From contig JAMSLZ010000004.1 in assembly GCA_026027325.1 (NCBI GenBank), positions 1,116,001-1,180,000 on the forward strand: a stretch of 64,000 nt of DNA, in the 5' to 3' direction. Every line of letters starts with the position of its first letter. Position 1 is the first letter of the stretch. This DNA comes from Actinomucor elegans (Eukaryota > Mucoromycota > Mucoromycetes > Mucorales > Mucoraceae). This document shows, in pieces, positions 25,385 through 36,855 of this stretch. Both the position numbers and the translations under genes were made by a program. The notes beneath the pieces were generated by a model. The model worked only from the letters and a program-made list of their open reading frames with translations. It searched no databases and was not told the DNA's origin.

Positions 25385-25945
25385 CTACCATTCTAATGTC
25401 TTTCTCTCTGCAGAATTAGCACATTTATCAGCCACTTCGACAGAACAGGCATTGATCGTGGTCCTGCCACTGCCACCTCTGCCACCTTTCTCCAACGCGA
25501 ATTCCCAATAATGAATAGGGCACATCAACACTGGCCCAATTTCTGGAGGATAATCATGTTCGCTTACTTTACCATGATAGGAAAGGTCTGCACCAGCGTG
25601 TGGACAGTACCTGTCTGCAGAAAACTGTTTGCCAGTAGAAAGAGTAATAATGATGCGTTCTTTATCGTTAGGGTCCACTTCGATGGTTGATTCGCCTTCA
25701 CTCTCTTCTTCAAACGTGAACGCGTAAGGATCCTCAGTAGGTTTCGGTGAGTCTTCCTTTATGTCACTGCTGATTTTTGGGCTATCTATTGGCTTTGATG
25801 TTTGCACTGATTTATTGGTATTTGTAGCCTCTAGTTGGTTTTGCTTGTCCGAGTTTGTGTTGCTAATGTTAAGCTCTTTTTGAGATTTCGTAATCTCTTT
25901 TGGAGGATCGTTGACTCTCCTGTATTTGATAGTGGGTTCAAACAT
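25385..25945 (-). CDS. soluble Rieske [2Fe-2S] domain protein
   Basis: A single exon of 186 aa. The first 80 residues are polar and probably disordered (rich in Lys, Ser, Pro, Asn). The second half is a Rieske fold: CPHAGADL supplies the first Cys-x-His pair and CPIHYWEFALEKGG supplies the Cys-x-x-His pair, which together ligate a 2Fe-2S cluster. No membrane helix or terminal-oxygenase domain is present, so this is a stand-alone Rieske protein, not the bc1 subunit. It resembles the N-terminal modules of nitrite-reductase or RFESD-type proteins. An electron-transfer role is inferred from the fold only. The acidic spacer EEESEGESTIEVDPNDKE precedes the fold. A 34-base A run lies 30 bp upstream of its ATG. 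Confidence 0.85.
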   Translation of the reverse strand: MFEPTIKYRRVNDPPKEITKSQKELNISNTNSDKQNQLEATNTNKSVQTSKPIDSPKISSDIKEDSPKPTEDPYAFTFEEESEGESTIEVDPNDKERIIITLSTGKQFSADRYCPHAGADLSYHGKVSEHDYPPEIGPVLMCPIHYWEFALEKGGRGGSGRTTINACSVEVADKCANSAERKTLEW

Positions 25946-25973
25946 ACTATCTAGTTAATGTAAGGAAGGAACT

Positions 25974-26011
<38 letters not shown>

Positions 26012-27774
26012 ACATTAGTCTAATTTATATAAGCAAAAAGATCGAGATTATCTTTCTCGGGGAATGAAATTGGATCTGATGAGAGAGCATAATGAATAGA
26101 CTTTTTTTTTTTATTTCTGCTTGCTTTTGTAAAAGGTACATATATCATGTAATGTAATGTATGACAATGTCAGAAGGATTATACATACAATAAATAAATA
26201 TAGATGAGATGTTCATAAGTTATCGTTAGTGTGTCAACTAGTTGAACTGGATATGTTTCCAAGTACACAATGGTGAAGGGAGAGGGTATCGGTTTATACA
26301 AGTATATATAGCAAATAGATAATGATTATTCATTGGATAGTAGTGAATGAATTGAACGAAAGTTATAATGGGCCAGAGGAGAAGTGTGCTGCTTCATTTT
26401 ATACATGTTAAAAGAGTTTCATAGTGTACATAATAGTAGTAGATAAACTTCCTTGCGCATAGTAGTGGTTTGAATTGCTGTAAAAGAAAGAAAGGGATGG
26501 ATACTTGAACTTCAACAGCAAATCTTACGCATCTTTTATAGTGTTTTTTTTTTTTTTTTCGTTCCGAGATTAAGTGATAGATACAGCTTTCAAGAGATAA
26601 AACATTCTTCTTCCTAAAGTAGCCTCCACAAACAGTAATAGATAATACAGATAGTACTCATTTATAAGGAACGTTGTTATGAATACAAGGTGCAAATCAC
26701 CGGCACCTCCTGCATTCTAATCGCTTTACCGCTAGTGGATTCCGGACAAGTCCGATTCTCAGATAGATTCGATTTGGTACATTTTCAAAGCTAATACATC
26801 GACTAGCTGCTCGTCTACTTTCCATAGCCTAGTGATCAATATAATAATTATAATATTCCGACTTTTGATGTATTAGGAAAGCCAAAGACTGGTTAACCAA
26901 CCATTACTTTCATAGGTGCATTTAAAAGTGGGCAATTCATCTACTCTTTAAGGCGATGCAAGTTAAAAACTGGACGTGGCTGCAGTGATAAGCGATGATG
27001 CGCATCCTCATACCTTGAAACGAAACGTAAGCGCTCATAAATATACGATCAAAAGATACGAAGAGCATCAAAATGGCTCTCGACATGGAATGTAAGCTTT
27101 GTATCTGATAGGGTGGATTCAAACAAGTAAATATAGCGCGTACTCCACTAAATGATGGTTAAACTAATTCATTTTATAAACAGTATCGTCATATATCTGT
27201 ATACATACCTATGATCGGCTCTTGGTACAGGGTTACTGGATCGTGAATAATATTAGGATTACATGAGGCGTAAGCAGTGTTTTACACCAACTATTATAAT
27301 TAATTAAACACACATGTTCTATTAGATAAATAGTCATTTTTGCAACGCCTGTATATCATATATACTATCTCGATCTTATGCTAAACGTTGATTTATATCA
27401 ACTTGCGTATGTGTGGATATACGAACGCTGAATTCATTAGCTGGTAAATAAAATTAAATGCTGTACATATCTAATTCTATAACTAACAAAGAAAAGGCTT
27501 TGAATCCCAGGTAATGTATGAAACAAAACCTGTGCTTTCTAATAAAATAAATCATTATACTTGAACTTAGAATAAGCAAGGGCTAGAAGCCAAAAATAAA
27601 GCTGCCTTTATACCTTCTAGAATAATGTTTTCAAAACTGTTTTACTATTATATATATAATAATTTAAAAAATATATGGCTCCCTAAGAAATGTATTAACC
27701 ATGCTTTCATATTGTTTTCTACCACAAAGCTAGTATCTTCTTTGGAATATAATATGTTGCGCTCATCGAAACAT

Positions 27775-27820
27775 AAGAGATCTTCCACGAATTCGGTCAA
27801 ATGTCGCATCTGATTAATGG
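27775..27820 (-). repeat. repeat family 1, partial copy
   Basis: On the minus strand this reads ATCAGATGCGACATTTGACC followed by GAATTCGTGGAAGATCT, the core block of the dispersed family. It directly abuts a coding-like fragment. Confidence 0.55.
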
Positions 27821-28264
27821 CCCAGGTACTGGATAATCACCTTTATGCTGGGGATCAGAAAGACCACAAAGCATTTCTCTCCAGAAGGTAGTGGTTATCT
27901 GCGAAAATAACAAGAAAAAGATAGCGAGTGGCAAAGAGCATATCTTATGCATTTATTTCAGCAAAGAATGCAACGAGACCAATGGCCAACTAGCTTTTCA
28001 CTACGAACAGTGTATATAGGTACATTTGCACACTAATCACTAAAACTTGGTTGTCTATTATAGTTTTGGTTACGCATTTTCAATTAATATCAATAATATT
28101 GTATAGCAGAGTGGATTCTTTGACAAATAATTAATTGGAATGCAAAAATGTAAAATTTCACTTATTCTAATCATCCCAGCGGATATATTAGGATATATAG
28201 ACTCCTTTAGTAACAAGATAAAAAGCTTAAATCTATAGTATAAATGTGCTATAAAAAGATATCT

Positions 28265-29010
28265 AATTGAAAAAGACTACTGCTAAAGCGGCCAAAGAGA
28301 ATACCAATTCTCAATTTTTTGATAGTAAATTTGGATACAAAAGCATGCTCTCCAACTCAGCAGAGATTGCAAACTTTATTATAATCAGAAGGTGATATTG
28401 TTTATCAAACATACGATTTCTTAAATGGTGCTTTCGAATATGCTGATATTATTCGCAAGAGGTAAAGTATAGCACAATATTCCTAAATCAGTCCCCACAA
28501 ATGGATTTCTTGTAAAAGGGAATTTGGTTTGGTAGCCTCATTCAAACGTAAAAAAAAAAAACTATGATTGCCATTCTCAAGGTCGAAAACTTGCGCCACG
28601 AGCAAACAATGCTCATAGAATCCATATCATTTACAAGTATGAATTCTTTAACATTGGTGCTACTGGAATAGACTACAATGAGGAACGAAAATATAGAAGT
28701 TATTTCAAGCTTCCAAAACTACTTCTTGATCGTTCGAAGTATATTAAGTGCTATTGCCCTAGAATCATTATCCAAAAAACTAGGCTCCAAACATCGACCA
28801 TTTCGCAACTTGCATTAATTAATTGCAAAAGGTGCTATGAAGGGCATGGTTGAAAAGGCCAACCTTGGAAAAATCAAGAGAGCTGGTATAATCCCAAAAT
28901 TCGGTCTTGATCTCGACCGAATTTGTAAAGATCAACAGGCATACGCCTCCAACCCCAAAGTTAAAAGCAAGCAACAATAGTACCAAAAAGAAAACTACTC
29001 AAACTAAGTA
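28265..29010 (+). pseudogene. decayed gene, possibly a FAR1/MULE-type transposase relic
   Basis: Protein-like stretches appear in alternating frames: GDIVYQTYDFLNGAFEYADI, REFGLVASFKR, YDCHSQGRKLAPRANNAHRI, KYEFFNIGATGIDYNEER, KGAMKGMVEKANLGKIKRAG and IPKFGLDLDRICKDQQAYAS, ending at a TAG near 28978. Many stops and shifts separate them. The pattern of an N-terminal aromatic helix, then a conserved Cys/His/Gly stretch, then basic residues is what FAR1-type DNA-binding domains of Mutator-like elements look like, but I cannot prove this by eye. A perfect 10-bp inverted repeat lies at 28897-28924. Alternative: relic of an unrelated host gene. Confidence 0.4.
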
Positions 29011-29159
29011 ACCTGTAAATATATTTGACTGAATAGATGTGACATTAAGCCAATAAAAACCTTTTATATATATACCTAACCCAAGTTACTACACTGAGTT
29101 TCGGCTGGGCAGTAAATAGTATTACTCAAGTTGGACAACGGAACGCTTTTGTTTCTTCC

Positions 29160-29400
29160 ATTAGATCTCTCAATCAATCTTTGCATCTAATTAGCACATT
29201 ATATTCAGAATGAACTGCTGCATCTACTAGCACCGTAATTTAATTGCTGTACTATTTAATGTATTGTACATGCCAATAGCTAGTTGTAAACGGTGCAGAT
29301 TTCGTATAACCTAGATTTATAGATCTCTCAATCGACTTAAGCCAAATATTGCATCTGATCGGTAGGCCATGTTCAAAATAAGTCGTCGACTCTAGAAAAC
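29160..29400. repeat. repeat family 1, two degenerate copies
   Basis: One copy holds AGATCTCTCAATC, TTTGCATCTAATTAG and TTCAGAATGAACTGCTGCAT. The second (29315-29390) holds TTTATAGATCTCTCAATCGA and ATTGCATCTGATCGG followed by CATGTTCAAAATAAG. Both are in minus orientation. Confidence 0.6.
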
Positions 29401-29714
29401 CGATCCAAATACTTCTGTTTCATTGGATGTCTTTTTCACATTTGTAAATGTATAACGTCCATTTTAACAAATGACATTTGTATGCCCGAACACTTTGCAT
29501 ATTTTCATATCAGTTATATAAAAAATGTATTTTAAAACCAAGCGTTGCGCGTAGGTCATTCGAAAACTCATACTTTGTCGAATACAATGCCTTAATAGTG
29601 AACGAGCAGCACAATGTTTTCTTCATTTACAAAAATGACAGCTGCTTGGAATCTTGTTGAATCTCTATTATAATCAGTGATTTATTATGTACATGAAGTA
29701 GCTGTTTAATGGAA

Positions 29715-30698
<984 letters not shown>

Positions 30699-32900
30699 GG
30701 TATTGCTGTTTCAAGAAACGAAAGAGTAATTGATTTGTAAAACAGAAAAAAAGTGAAAGGTAATTGTGGCTTTACTTGTCGTTTTGTGACTATTTTTCTT
30801 TTATGATCGCCACTATAAGTGATTTCATGCAAAACAGGTTTTACTTTCATATTAATCATTGATAGATGTAATATATCCATAGTACTACAGCTAAACCAAA
30901 GTGCTTAATAAAAGGGGCTGCTCTTTCTAAGATTACTTGTCAATTGTGATATTTGGCCAAGGTTGGCGGAGAAATCTGAAATTAGTTAATTTCGTGCTCT
31001 TTACTACCAATCACTAAAATTTAACATACTCACTGCAAATCGTTTGAATAAAATTATTAGTATACGCAGAAGTTAATTCTGAACATGTTTCATTAATTCA
31101 ATGCAGCATTAAGCCGAGATTGGTCAATAAATTTAGAAATGGCAAAAATGGGATAATTTCAGCCAGCAGTCAGCCCGGAACATCATCTTAGATGCATTAT
31201 TTGTTAACTCGTTGACAACGAATAAAAAACGAAAGACTCATATAGTTGCGGCAATGGTATGCTTTTGTTCAACGTTTTAATAGTTTAAATAAAAATTTTA
31301 AGATACATATAGTTTGCTATATAATCAGGATGATTCTTGTCTTTCAAAGTGTATACTTTCATTTTGTATTTTTGCATTTTCGCATTTTTGCACTTTTATA
31401 TCTATACAAAAAGCTCCCAGCATCAGCTAGACTGTTGAATGATCATATATTCCAAAAAATATCCTTATACAGGATATTTTCAATCTGTTTTGTTCCTTAA
31501 CCTTCTCCACTTTTTGAACGTAGTCGTTTTATAACTTTTTTTTCTTTTAATTTGAGATAAACTTCAACCCCCCCCCAATGATTAAGCATCCTATAAAAAC
31601 TCAAGTTGGTGATAGAGTTTACCATTAAACTAGTGACGGCGTAACGTATATATGCATTGTGTTACGATTAAACAAATGTTTCAATATATACAGACGTCCA
31701 TTTAGATTACGAGCTATTTGTCAAATGGGTCATTTGACTGAGATCGAACGAAAGATCTATAGATCTAGGTTATACTAAATGTGTAGCATTTATATAATAA
31801 CCATTAGTTAATACAATGTGTTGATTGAATGGTTATTAGGCAATGGTTATAACAGATTCAATAGCTCATTGTGAGCATGCAGCACTCATCAGATGTGATG
31901 TTTGACCAAGATCGACTGGGAAATCTAGAATGCATGCCCTTTACCGCTAATCATAAAAAATGATATAACTATTGAACTTCAATCAAATAATTCTTTTAGT
32001 AGGTACAGCAGTTCATTAGGTGCAAGTAATAATCATCGGATATGATATTAAGCTGAAACTGGTTAAAAGCTGTAAATATGTTAAAAATGGATCTCTTTCA
32101 CGAAGAATCTCAAGTATATAAGTTTCAAAGTTTAGGATTACAACTTTTTTTTTTGGAATGAAAAGGTACGTATTTTTTAAGTATAATTTTTGAAAATAGT
32201 ATATATGATACGCCAGAGAGTATATATTTTTTATCTTAAAAAACACATGAACTATGGACATATTTAAATAGTAGGAAAAATAAGCTTTTCATCACAGTAA
32301 ACACTATAAACTGCAGGCAATACAATATCTGTTCTACATCATTTGGTGCGAAGTTTGCTTCGAAGTAAATTTTTTTAAAATATTAATTGTGTATCAGAAC
32401 ATTTTCAAATGCAAAAATGGATTTGAAGGGCATCGAGAAATTCTATTTAAGCTCTATCATCGACCTTAGACAGCGCATGCGCATGCGCATACGTATGCAC
32501 AAAAGAAGAAGTACATATATTTAATTGCCGTTTACCAATAAAAAATAGAGTATGTTACTATTACTACTGATATATTGTTGAAAGCGTAAATGTCTTTGGG
32601 GATATGATCTATGATTTAGCTTTGTTAAATACAATGCAAATTCTTCATTTATATTTCTGTGTTATTTTTCGATATGGGCAGCTTGAGTAATAAAATAAAG
32701 TATACATCAACGTCTGACAAAAAGTTTCCCCAGCCCACACTATGGAAATTAAGCCTGTTTTTACAGGAACTCTTGAAGATTATATACGCAATTAAGCTGA
32801 GTTTAACAGAAGCTCGTTTTTTCCATGTGATCCTAACAGTTCAAAAGCATAAAAACTCTTTTTGCTTCTTAGTTTTTCTTTCTTTTCACTTTATCAAATA
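30699..32900. other. 2.2-kb intergenic stretch with repeats
   Basis: Contains family-1 repeat copies (about 31040-31160, 31715-32060), a nine-C run near 31571, and a 28-nt strictly alternating purine/pyrimidine tract at 32473-32500. The open frame at 31246-31500 is Phe/Leu-rich without a domain and is not called. The last 100 bp should be the promoter of the gene at 32901. Confidence 0.5.
31040..32060. repeat. repeat family 1, several copies
   Basis: Key blocks: GCAGCATTAAGCCGAGATTG (about 31104), TTGACTGAGATCGAACGAAA followed by AGATCTATAGATCTAGG (about 31736-31768), GAGCATGCAGCACTCATCAG (about 31873), GATGTTTGACCAAGATCGAC (about 31898) and CATCGGATATGATATTAAGC (about 32034). These are the same ordered blocks as in the other copies. 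Confidence 0.65.
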
Positions 32901-33232
32901 ATGACTGTCGTTGAAACTAATAGCAACCCTTTTGTCCACACTCCTACTGAAGGTAAGATAGATACTGCATGAGCAAAAGGTCATGCCTGTTGACCATACA
33001 TTTAGGTGAGGATACTACCATCAGCCCAGAGGATACATTAAAGTTGGTCGAGTCTCTCAAGCTAGACACCTCAGACTCTGAACTTCAAGCTATAGTTCAA
33101 CGCGCCAAGAATGGCGAGTCCATCGAACGTGAAACTTTGATGAATACCGTGGCTGCTTTGCTGTCTGCCGATAGTGAACACCTTGGCGAGTTAACGGGAT
33201 CTATTGGAAATTTTGAAATCGAGTTTAAATAG
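32901..33232 (+). CDS. small unidentified protein, 92 aa
   Basis: Two exons (32901-32952 and 33006-33232) join in phase at GTAAGA/TTTAG. The product is acidic, with no signal peptide or membrane span. Residues 25-75 look like two or three amphipathic helices (PEDTLKLVESLKLDTSDSEL, ERETLMNTVAALLSADSEHL). It ends ...NFEIEFK before TAG. I do not recognise the family; the clean intron, balanced composition and well-placed promoter argue that it is a real gene. The next gene on the same strand starts about 330 bp downstream. Confidence 0.7.
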
Positions 33233-33563
33233 GTTACTGTATGTACTATGCTTCTATATGCAATTCTTCGCGTTATTACCTCTTTGTATAATATGACTTT
33301 TTTCTTATAACCCATTCTTCTTAGTTGATGTTTCATGATCATCCAATAAAAAAAGAGATGAATCAATTGAAAGACAGGTTACACGTTTAGATCTCAGAAC
33401 CTAATAAGAACAAGGCCGCGCTTTACTGTCGCCTGGGTTTAAATCGTTTTACCGATTTAATAGACTTGGGTTAGTTGGATTTGTAAGCCAAAGCTCCCAT
33501 TTTTCCTTATATATAACCAAGAAGACTTAAAGGTTGTTTCTTCTTCTTTTGTTCTATATCATA
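33233..33563. promoter_or_regulatory. intergenic and promoter of the FrnE-like gene
   Basis: 330 bp. A TATA-like TTATATATAACC lies at about 33508, followed by a pyrimidine-rich stretch (TTTCTTCTTCTTTTGTTC) just before the ATG. AAATCG...CGATTT around 33441-33458 forms a short inverted repeat, AAATCGttttacCGATTT. Confidence 0.5.
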
Positions 33564-34325
33564 ATGTCTCAAAGTATCCGTATCAAAGCTGTAATTGACA
33601 CTGTTTGCCCATGGTAAATTTAAAATAATCATCATAAAATACTTGGTCGGTTGACAGCGTATGTGTTTATAGGTGCTTTATTGGAAAGCGCAGAATGGAA
33701 AAGGCTATCACACAGTTTAAGGCCAACAATCCAACTGTCAATTTCCAACTACAATGGTTACCTTACCAACTGGACCCCTCTCGTACTGAGCCATCTAACA
33801 AACTGGAGAACTATTATAAAAAATTTGGAGAAGCCCGTTTCAAGCAAATGGTCCCTCAAGTGACTTCTGTTGCAGAATCAGAAGGTATCAAATTGGCCTT
33901 TGGTGGTGTCATTTCAAATACACTCGATTCGCACCGTCTCATATGGTGGGCTAATCAATTTGATAAGCAAAACGAAGTAGTTGAAAAGGTTTTCGAGTTG
34001 TACTTTGAAGAGAATTTGGATCTTTCAGATCGAGAGTTATTAGCTACTGCAGCCGAGAAAGCTGGATTAGATAGACAAAAGGCCCTTGACTTCTTGAACA
34101 GTGACGATGGAATTGCCGAAGTAAAAGCATCACTAAAAAATAACGTCTTTAACCAGATCAATGGTGTACCGCACTTTACAGTCAATGACAAGTAAGGGAT
34201 TGTTATTTGTGAGGTTGTACTCTTTTCCTAATTCAACTTTTAATAGGTACGGTATTTCTGGTGCTCAAGAACCTGATACTCTTATTCGTGCTTTTGAGCA
34301 AATCCTTAAAGCAGAATCATCCTAA
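33564..34325 (+). CDS. DsbA-family (FrnE-like) thiol oxidoreductase / isomerase
   Basis: Three exons (33564-33613, 33673-34191, 34247-34325) give 215 aa. The N-terminus IRIKAVIDTVCPWCFIGKRR holds a CPWC active site; the intron falls inside the Trp codon. A helical insertion (residues 55-155) with LAFGGVISNTLDSHRLIWWA follows, and the thioredoxin fold closes with GVPHFTVNDKYGISGAQEP, which includes the cis-Pro (VPHF). This is the architecture of FrnE and HCCA-isomerase-type DsbA proteins. Members act on disulfides or glutathione conjugates; the substrate is unknown here. No signal peptide is seen, so the protein is probably cytosolic. All key residues are present. Confidence 0.92.
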
Positions 34326-34489
34326 ATCATTATAATATTAACTTTCATCTATGAATAAAGAGATCTGTATTCTGCCCAGTCTATAGATTGCTTGGATAAT
34401 TGAGCCAATCAACTTGAATTACGATCAGATAATAAATACGAGAACCCCCGCATGGTGAACCCTTTTTCCTTTCTTTTATTTAAACAATA

Positions 34490-35630
34490 ATGTCTCAAGC
34501 AATACCTGCATTTGCTTTCCTGTTTCCAGGAAGCGCAATGGTGAACTCGCTTTTGGCTACTTCGTATATCTCTATTATCCCCAATCTACTTCTCTGGTTT
34601 GTACCGCCAGATATCGAACCATCCACCTTGAACTTGCTTGTCAATTTTGCTGTTGGTAAGCGCGGTGGAGCTCACATATTTATTTTCTTGTAAGCTTACA
34701 AATAAATTTTTATTAGGAAGCTTGTTAGGCGATGTCTTTTTACACTTGTTACCGCACGCGTTCAATAGTCATGCCCATAATGACGAGAAAGAACACGTCC
34801 ACGGTAGCGATGAACATAAAAACGTCTTGATCGGCACAGGTATCTTTGCTGGCCTCTTCTTCTTTTACGCGGCCGACAAGTTTGCTAGAGCTTTTTTCGG
34901 AAGATCAGGACATAATCATAGCCATGATCATGGGCATCATGAAATTAAACGCGTCGAACAAGTTGTTGATCAAGTCGCAGTACGTGAATCTAAAGAAGGA
35001 TTACGCCACCGCAACACCAAAAGTGCTTCCAAGATTGAAAAGACCAAGATCGTCACTGAAATGAAACATGATCACAATGATGGCCATGTACGCGCCAGTA
35101 CTTACCTTAGTTTACTTGCCGATTTCACTCATAATTTGACCGATGGTATTGCCATGGCTGCCTCGTTCTATGCTTCACCAGCCGTTGGTGCAACCACTGC
35201 TGTGGCTGTGTTTTTTCACGAGATTCCTCATGAAGTAAGTGACTATGCTATTTTGTTACAGTCTGGATTCAGTAAAAAGCGTGCCATGATGGCTCAATTC
35301 ACTACTGCTATTGGCGCGTATATTGGTACCTTTATTGGTATTTCTATCCAAGAAATGGCAGCTAGATTATCTCAAGATGAGCATCACAATCACAACCATA
35401 ACCATAACCATGATCATCAAGGCTTGCTTGGAACAGGAATGACTTTGGGCGACCTTGTTATTCCCGCTACAGCTGGTGGTTTCCTCTACATTGCAACTGT
35501 GAGTGTCATACCCAATTTACTCGAGAACCAACCAAAGAATAAATTGCAACCTTTCAAGGAACTATCAGCCATGATTATTGGTATGGCTTTGATGGCTGGT
35601 ATAGCTTTGACTGAAACTCATCACCATTAG
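34490..35630 (+). CDS. ZIP-family zinc transporter (SLC39A7/YKE4-like)
   Basis: Two exons (34490-34655 and 34717-35630) give 359 aa. ZIP7/YKE4 proteins move zinc between the endoplasmic reticulum or Golgi and the cytosol. TM segments are visible at the N-terminus, around GTGIFAGLFFFYAADKFARAF, and through the C-terminal half. The metal-binding TM4 and TM5 read LADFTHNLTDGIAMAASF (HNxxD) and FFHEIPHEVSDYAILLQSG (HEIPHE), the diagnostic LIV-1/ZIP7 motifs. A long His-rich cytosolic loop (GHNHSHDHGHH) and a second His-rich stretch (HHNHNHNHNHDH) before the last helices probably sense or buffer zinc. The protein ends THHH. No lesion seen. Only 164 bp separate it from the upstream FrnE-like gene. 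Confidence 0.95.
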
Positions 35631-35988
35631 ACTATATTCATACATACCCTCTACGAACCTTTTAATAACTGCATGCATTACCTTGTTAAATAAATAAGAA
35701 GCCTTTTATAATAGTTTCTGTTGTATTTCTAAATTTCGGCTAATATGGAAAGCTGGCCATCTGATTGTGACAGTTATGTTTACGACAGGCTTAAATTATC
35801 AGATCGTTTAATGGCCTAATTGCTATGGAAAGAAAGCTTGTTGTTGCCATAGTTGATTTGAATTGGCGTTCCGACAATCATGTCGGATGTTCAATTATAT
35901 CCGGGAAGCGAAGTGCAAGATGTCGCCCACTATATTGTTCGCGGAAACTGAGGTGAAGTACAGATCCTTCTCTTTATTATTCAATACA
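35631..35988. promoter_or_regulatory. promoter of the eS24 ribosomal protein gene
   Basis: 360 bp between the ZIP stop and the eS24 ATG, including the ZIP 3' region. A pyrimidine-rich tract (CCTTCTCTTTATTATTC) ends about 10 bp before the ATG at 35989, which is typical of ribosomal protein gene start sites. Confidence 0.5.
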
Positions 35989-36855
35989 ATGGTGCGTACT
36001 AGTGATAATAAAAGAGATGAAGAGAAAGAGAGAGTAGATGGCTATCCTACAAAAAACTATACGGATGGATTGCCAGTGTACTTTTGCGATGATATAACTT
36101 AAGATGGAAGTTTCAGAGTATACGGCCTGGATGGATGCACGATGAACAAGATGGATTCATTTAGTATTAAGCATAGGATGTACACGACTTTTTGTACAGA
36201 TAGATGAGCTGGATGGATGGATGGATGAACGATCGGACGCTTTGATAACGATACAATCACTATTGTAATAAAATACGGCAATTGCCCATTCAATTTTACA
36301 ATTAGCAATTCAATTAAGTTGCAACCAGTATATACCACCAAGCCGTTTCAGCATATGGACTATTCCAACTTGAAAAGACACTCTACTATACTCTCTTTCT
36401 CTATCTATCTCTCAGCGTATTCATATTCTATCAACATGACACTAATTTATTCTTATTGATAGGCCGACGCTTCTTCTGTCACCATTCGCACTCGTAAGTT
36501 CCTTACTAACCGTTTGCTCCAACGTAAGCAAATGGTCGTCGATGTTATTCACCCTGGACTCGCCAACGTCTCCAAGGATGAACTCCGTACCAAGATTGGT
36601 AAGATGTACAAGTCTGACAAGGAAGTCGTCTCCGTCTTTGGTTTCAAGACCCACTTTGGTGGTGGAAAGACCACTGGTTTCGCTTTGATCTACGATAACG
36701 TCGAAGCTTTGAAGAAGTTCGAACCCAAGCACCGTCTTGTCCGTATCGGTCTCGCTGAAGCTCCCAGAGGTGGTCGTAAGCAACGCAAGGAAAAGAAGAA
36801 CCGCGAGAAGAAGTTCCGTGGTGTCAGAAAGTCCAAGAAGCCCAGAAAGGAGTAA
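35989..36855 (+). CDS. RPS24: 40S ribosomal protein eS24, intron directly after the start codon
   Basis: The ATG at 35989-35991 is followed at once by a donor (GTGCGT). A 471-nt intron runs to a TAG at 36462, and exon 2 starts GCC GAC GCT, giving [20 protein letters not shown] and 131 aa in all. Signatures [20 protein letters not shown] and [20 protein letters not shown] identify eS24. The basic tail ends KKPRKE. Codon choice in exon 2 is strongly biased to C-ending codons (AAC, TTC, AAG, GTC), as expected for a highly expressed gene and unlike the neighbouring genes. The long intron is an outlier against the usual 50-80 nt here and holds a GATG tandem repeat near 36209-36228. Confidence 0.95.

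Larger units (their letters stand above)
25946..29714. other. 3.8-kb gene-poor stretch with relics
   Basis: Begins with a 34-A run (25976-26009). Between 26010 and 27700 I see only short non-coding open frames. At 27780-27910 (minus) there is a fragment reading TTTFWREMLCGLSDPQHKGD, preceded by a good polypyrimidine/CAG acceptor and cut off by a repeat-family-1 copy. A decayed coding region covers 28265-29010 (separate entry). Repeat-family-1 copies lie at 29160-29400. Confidence 0.5.
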
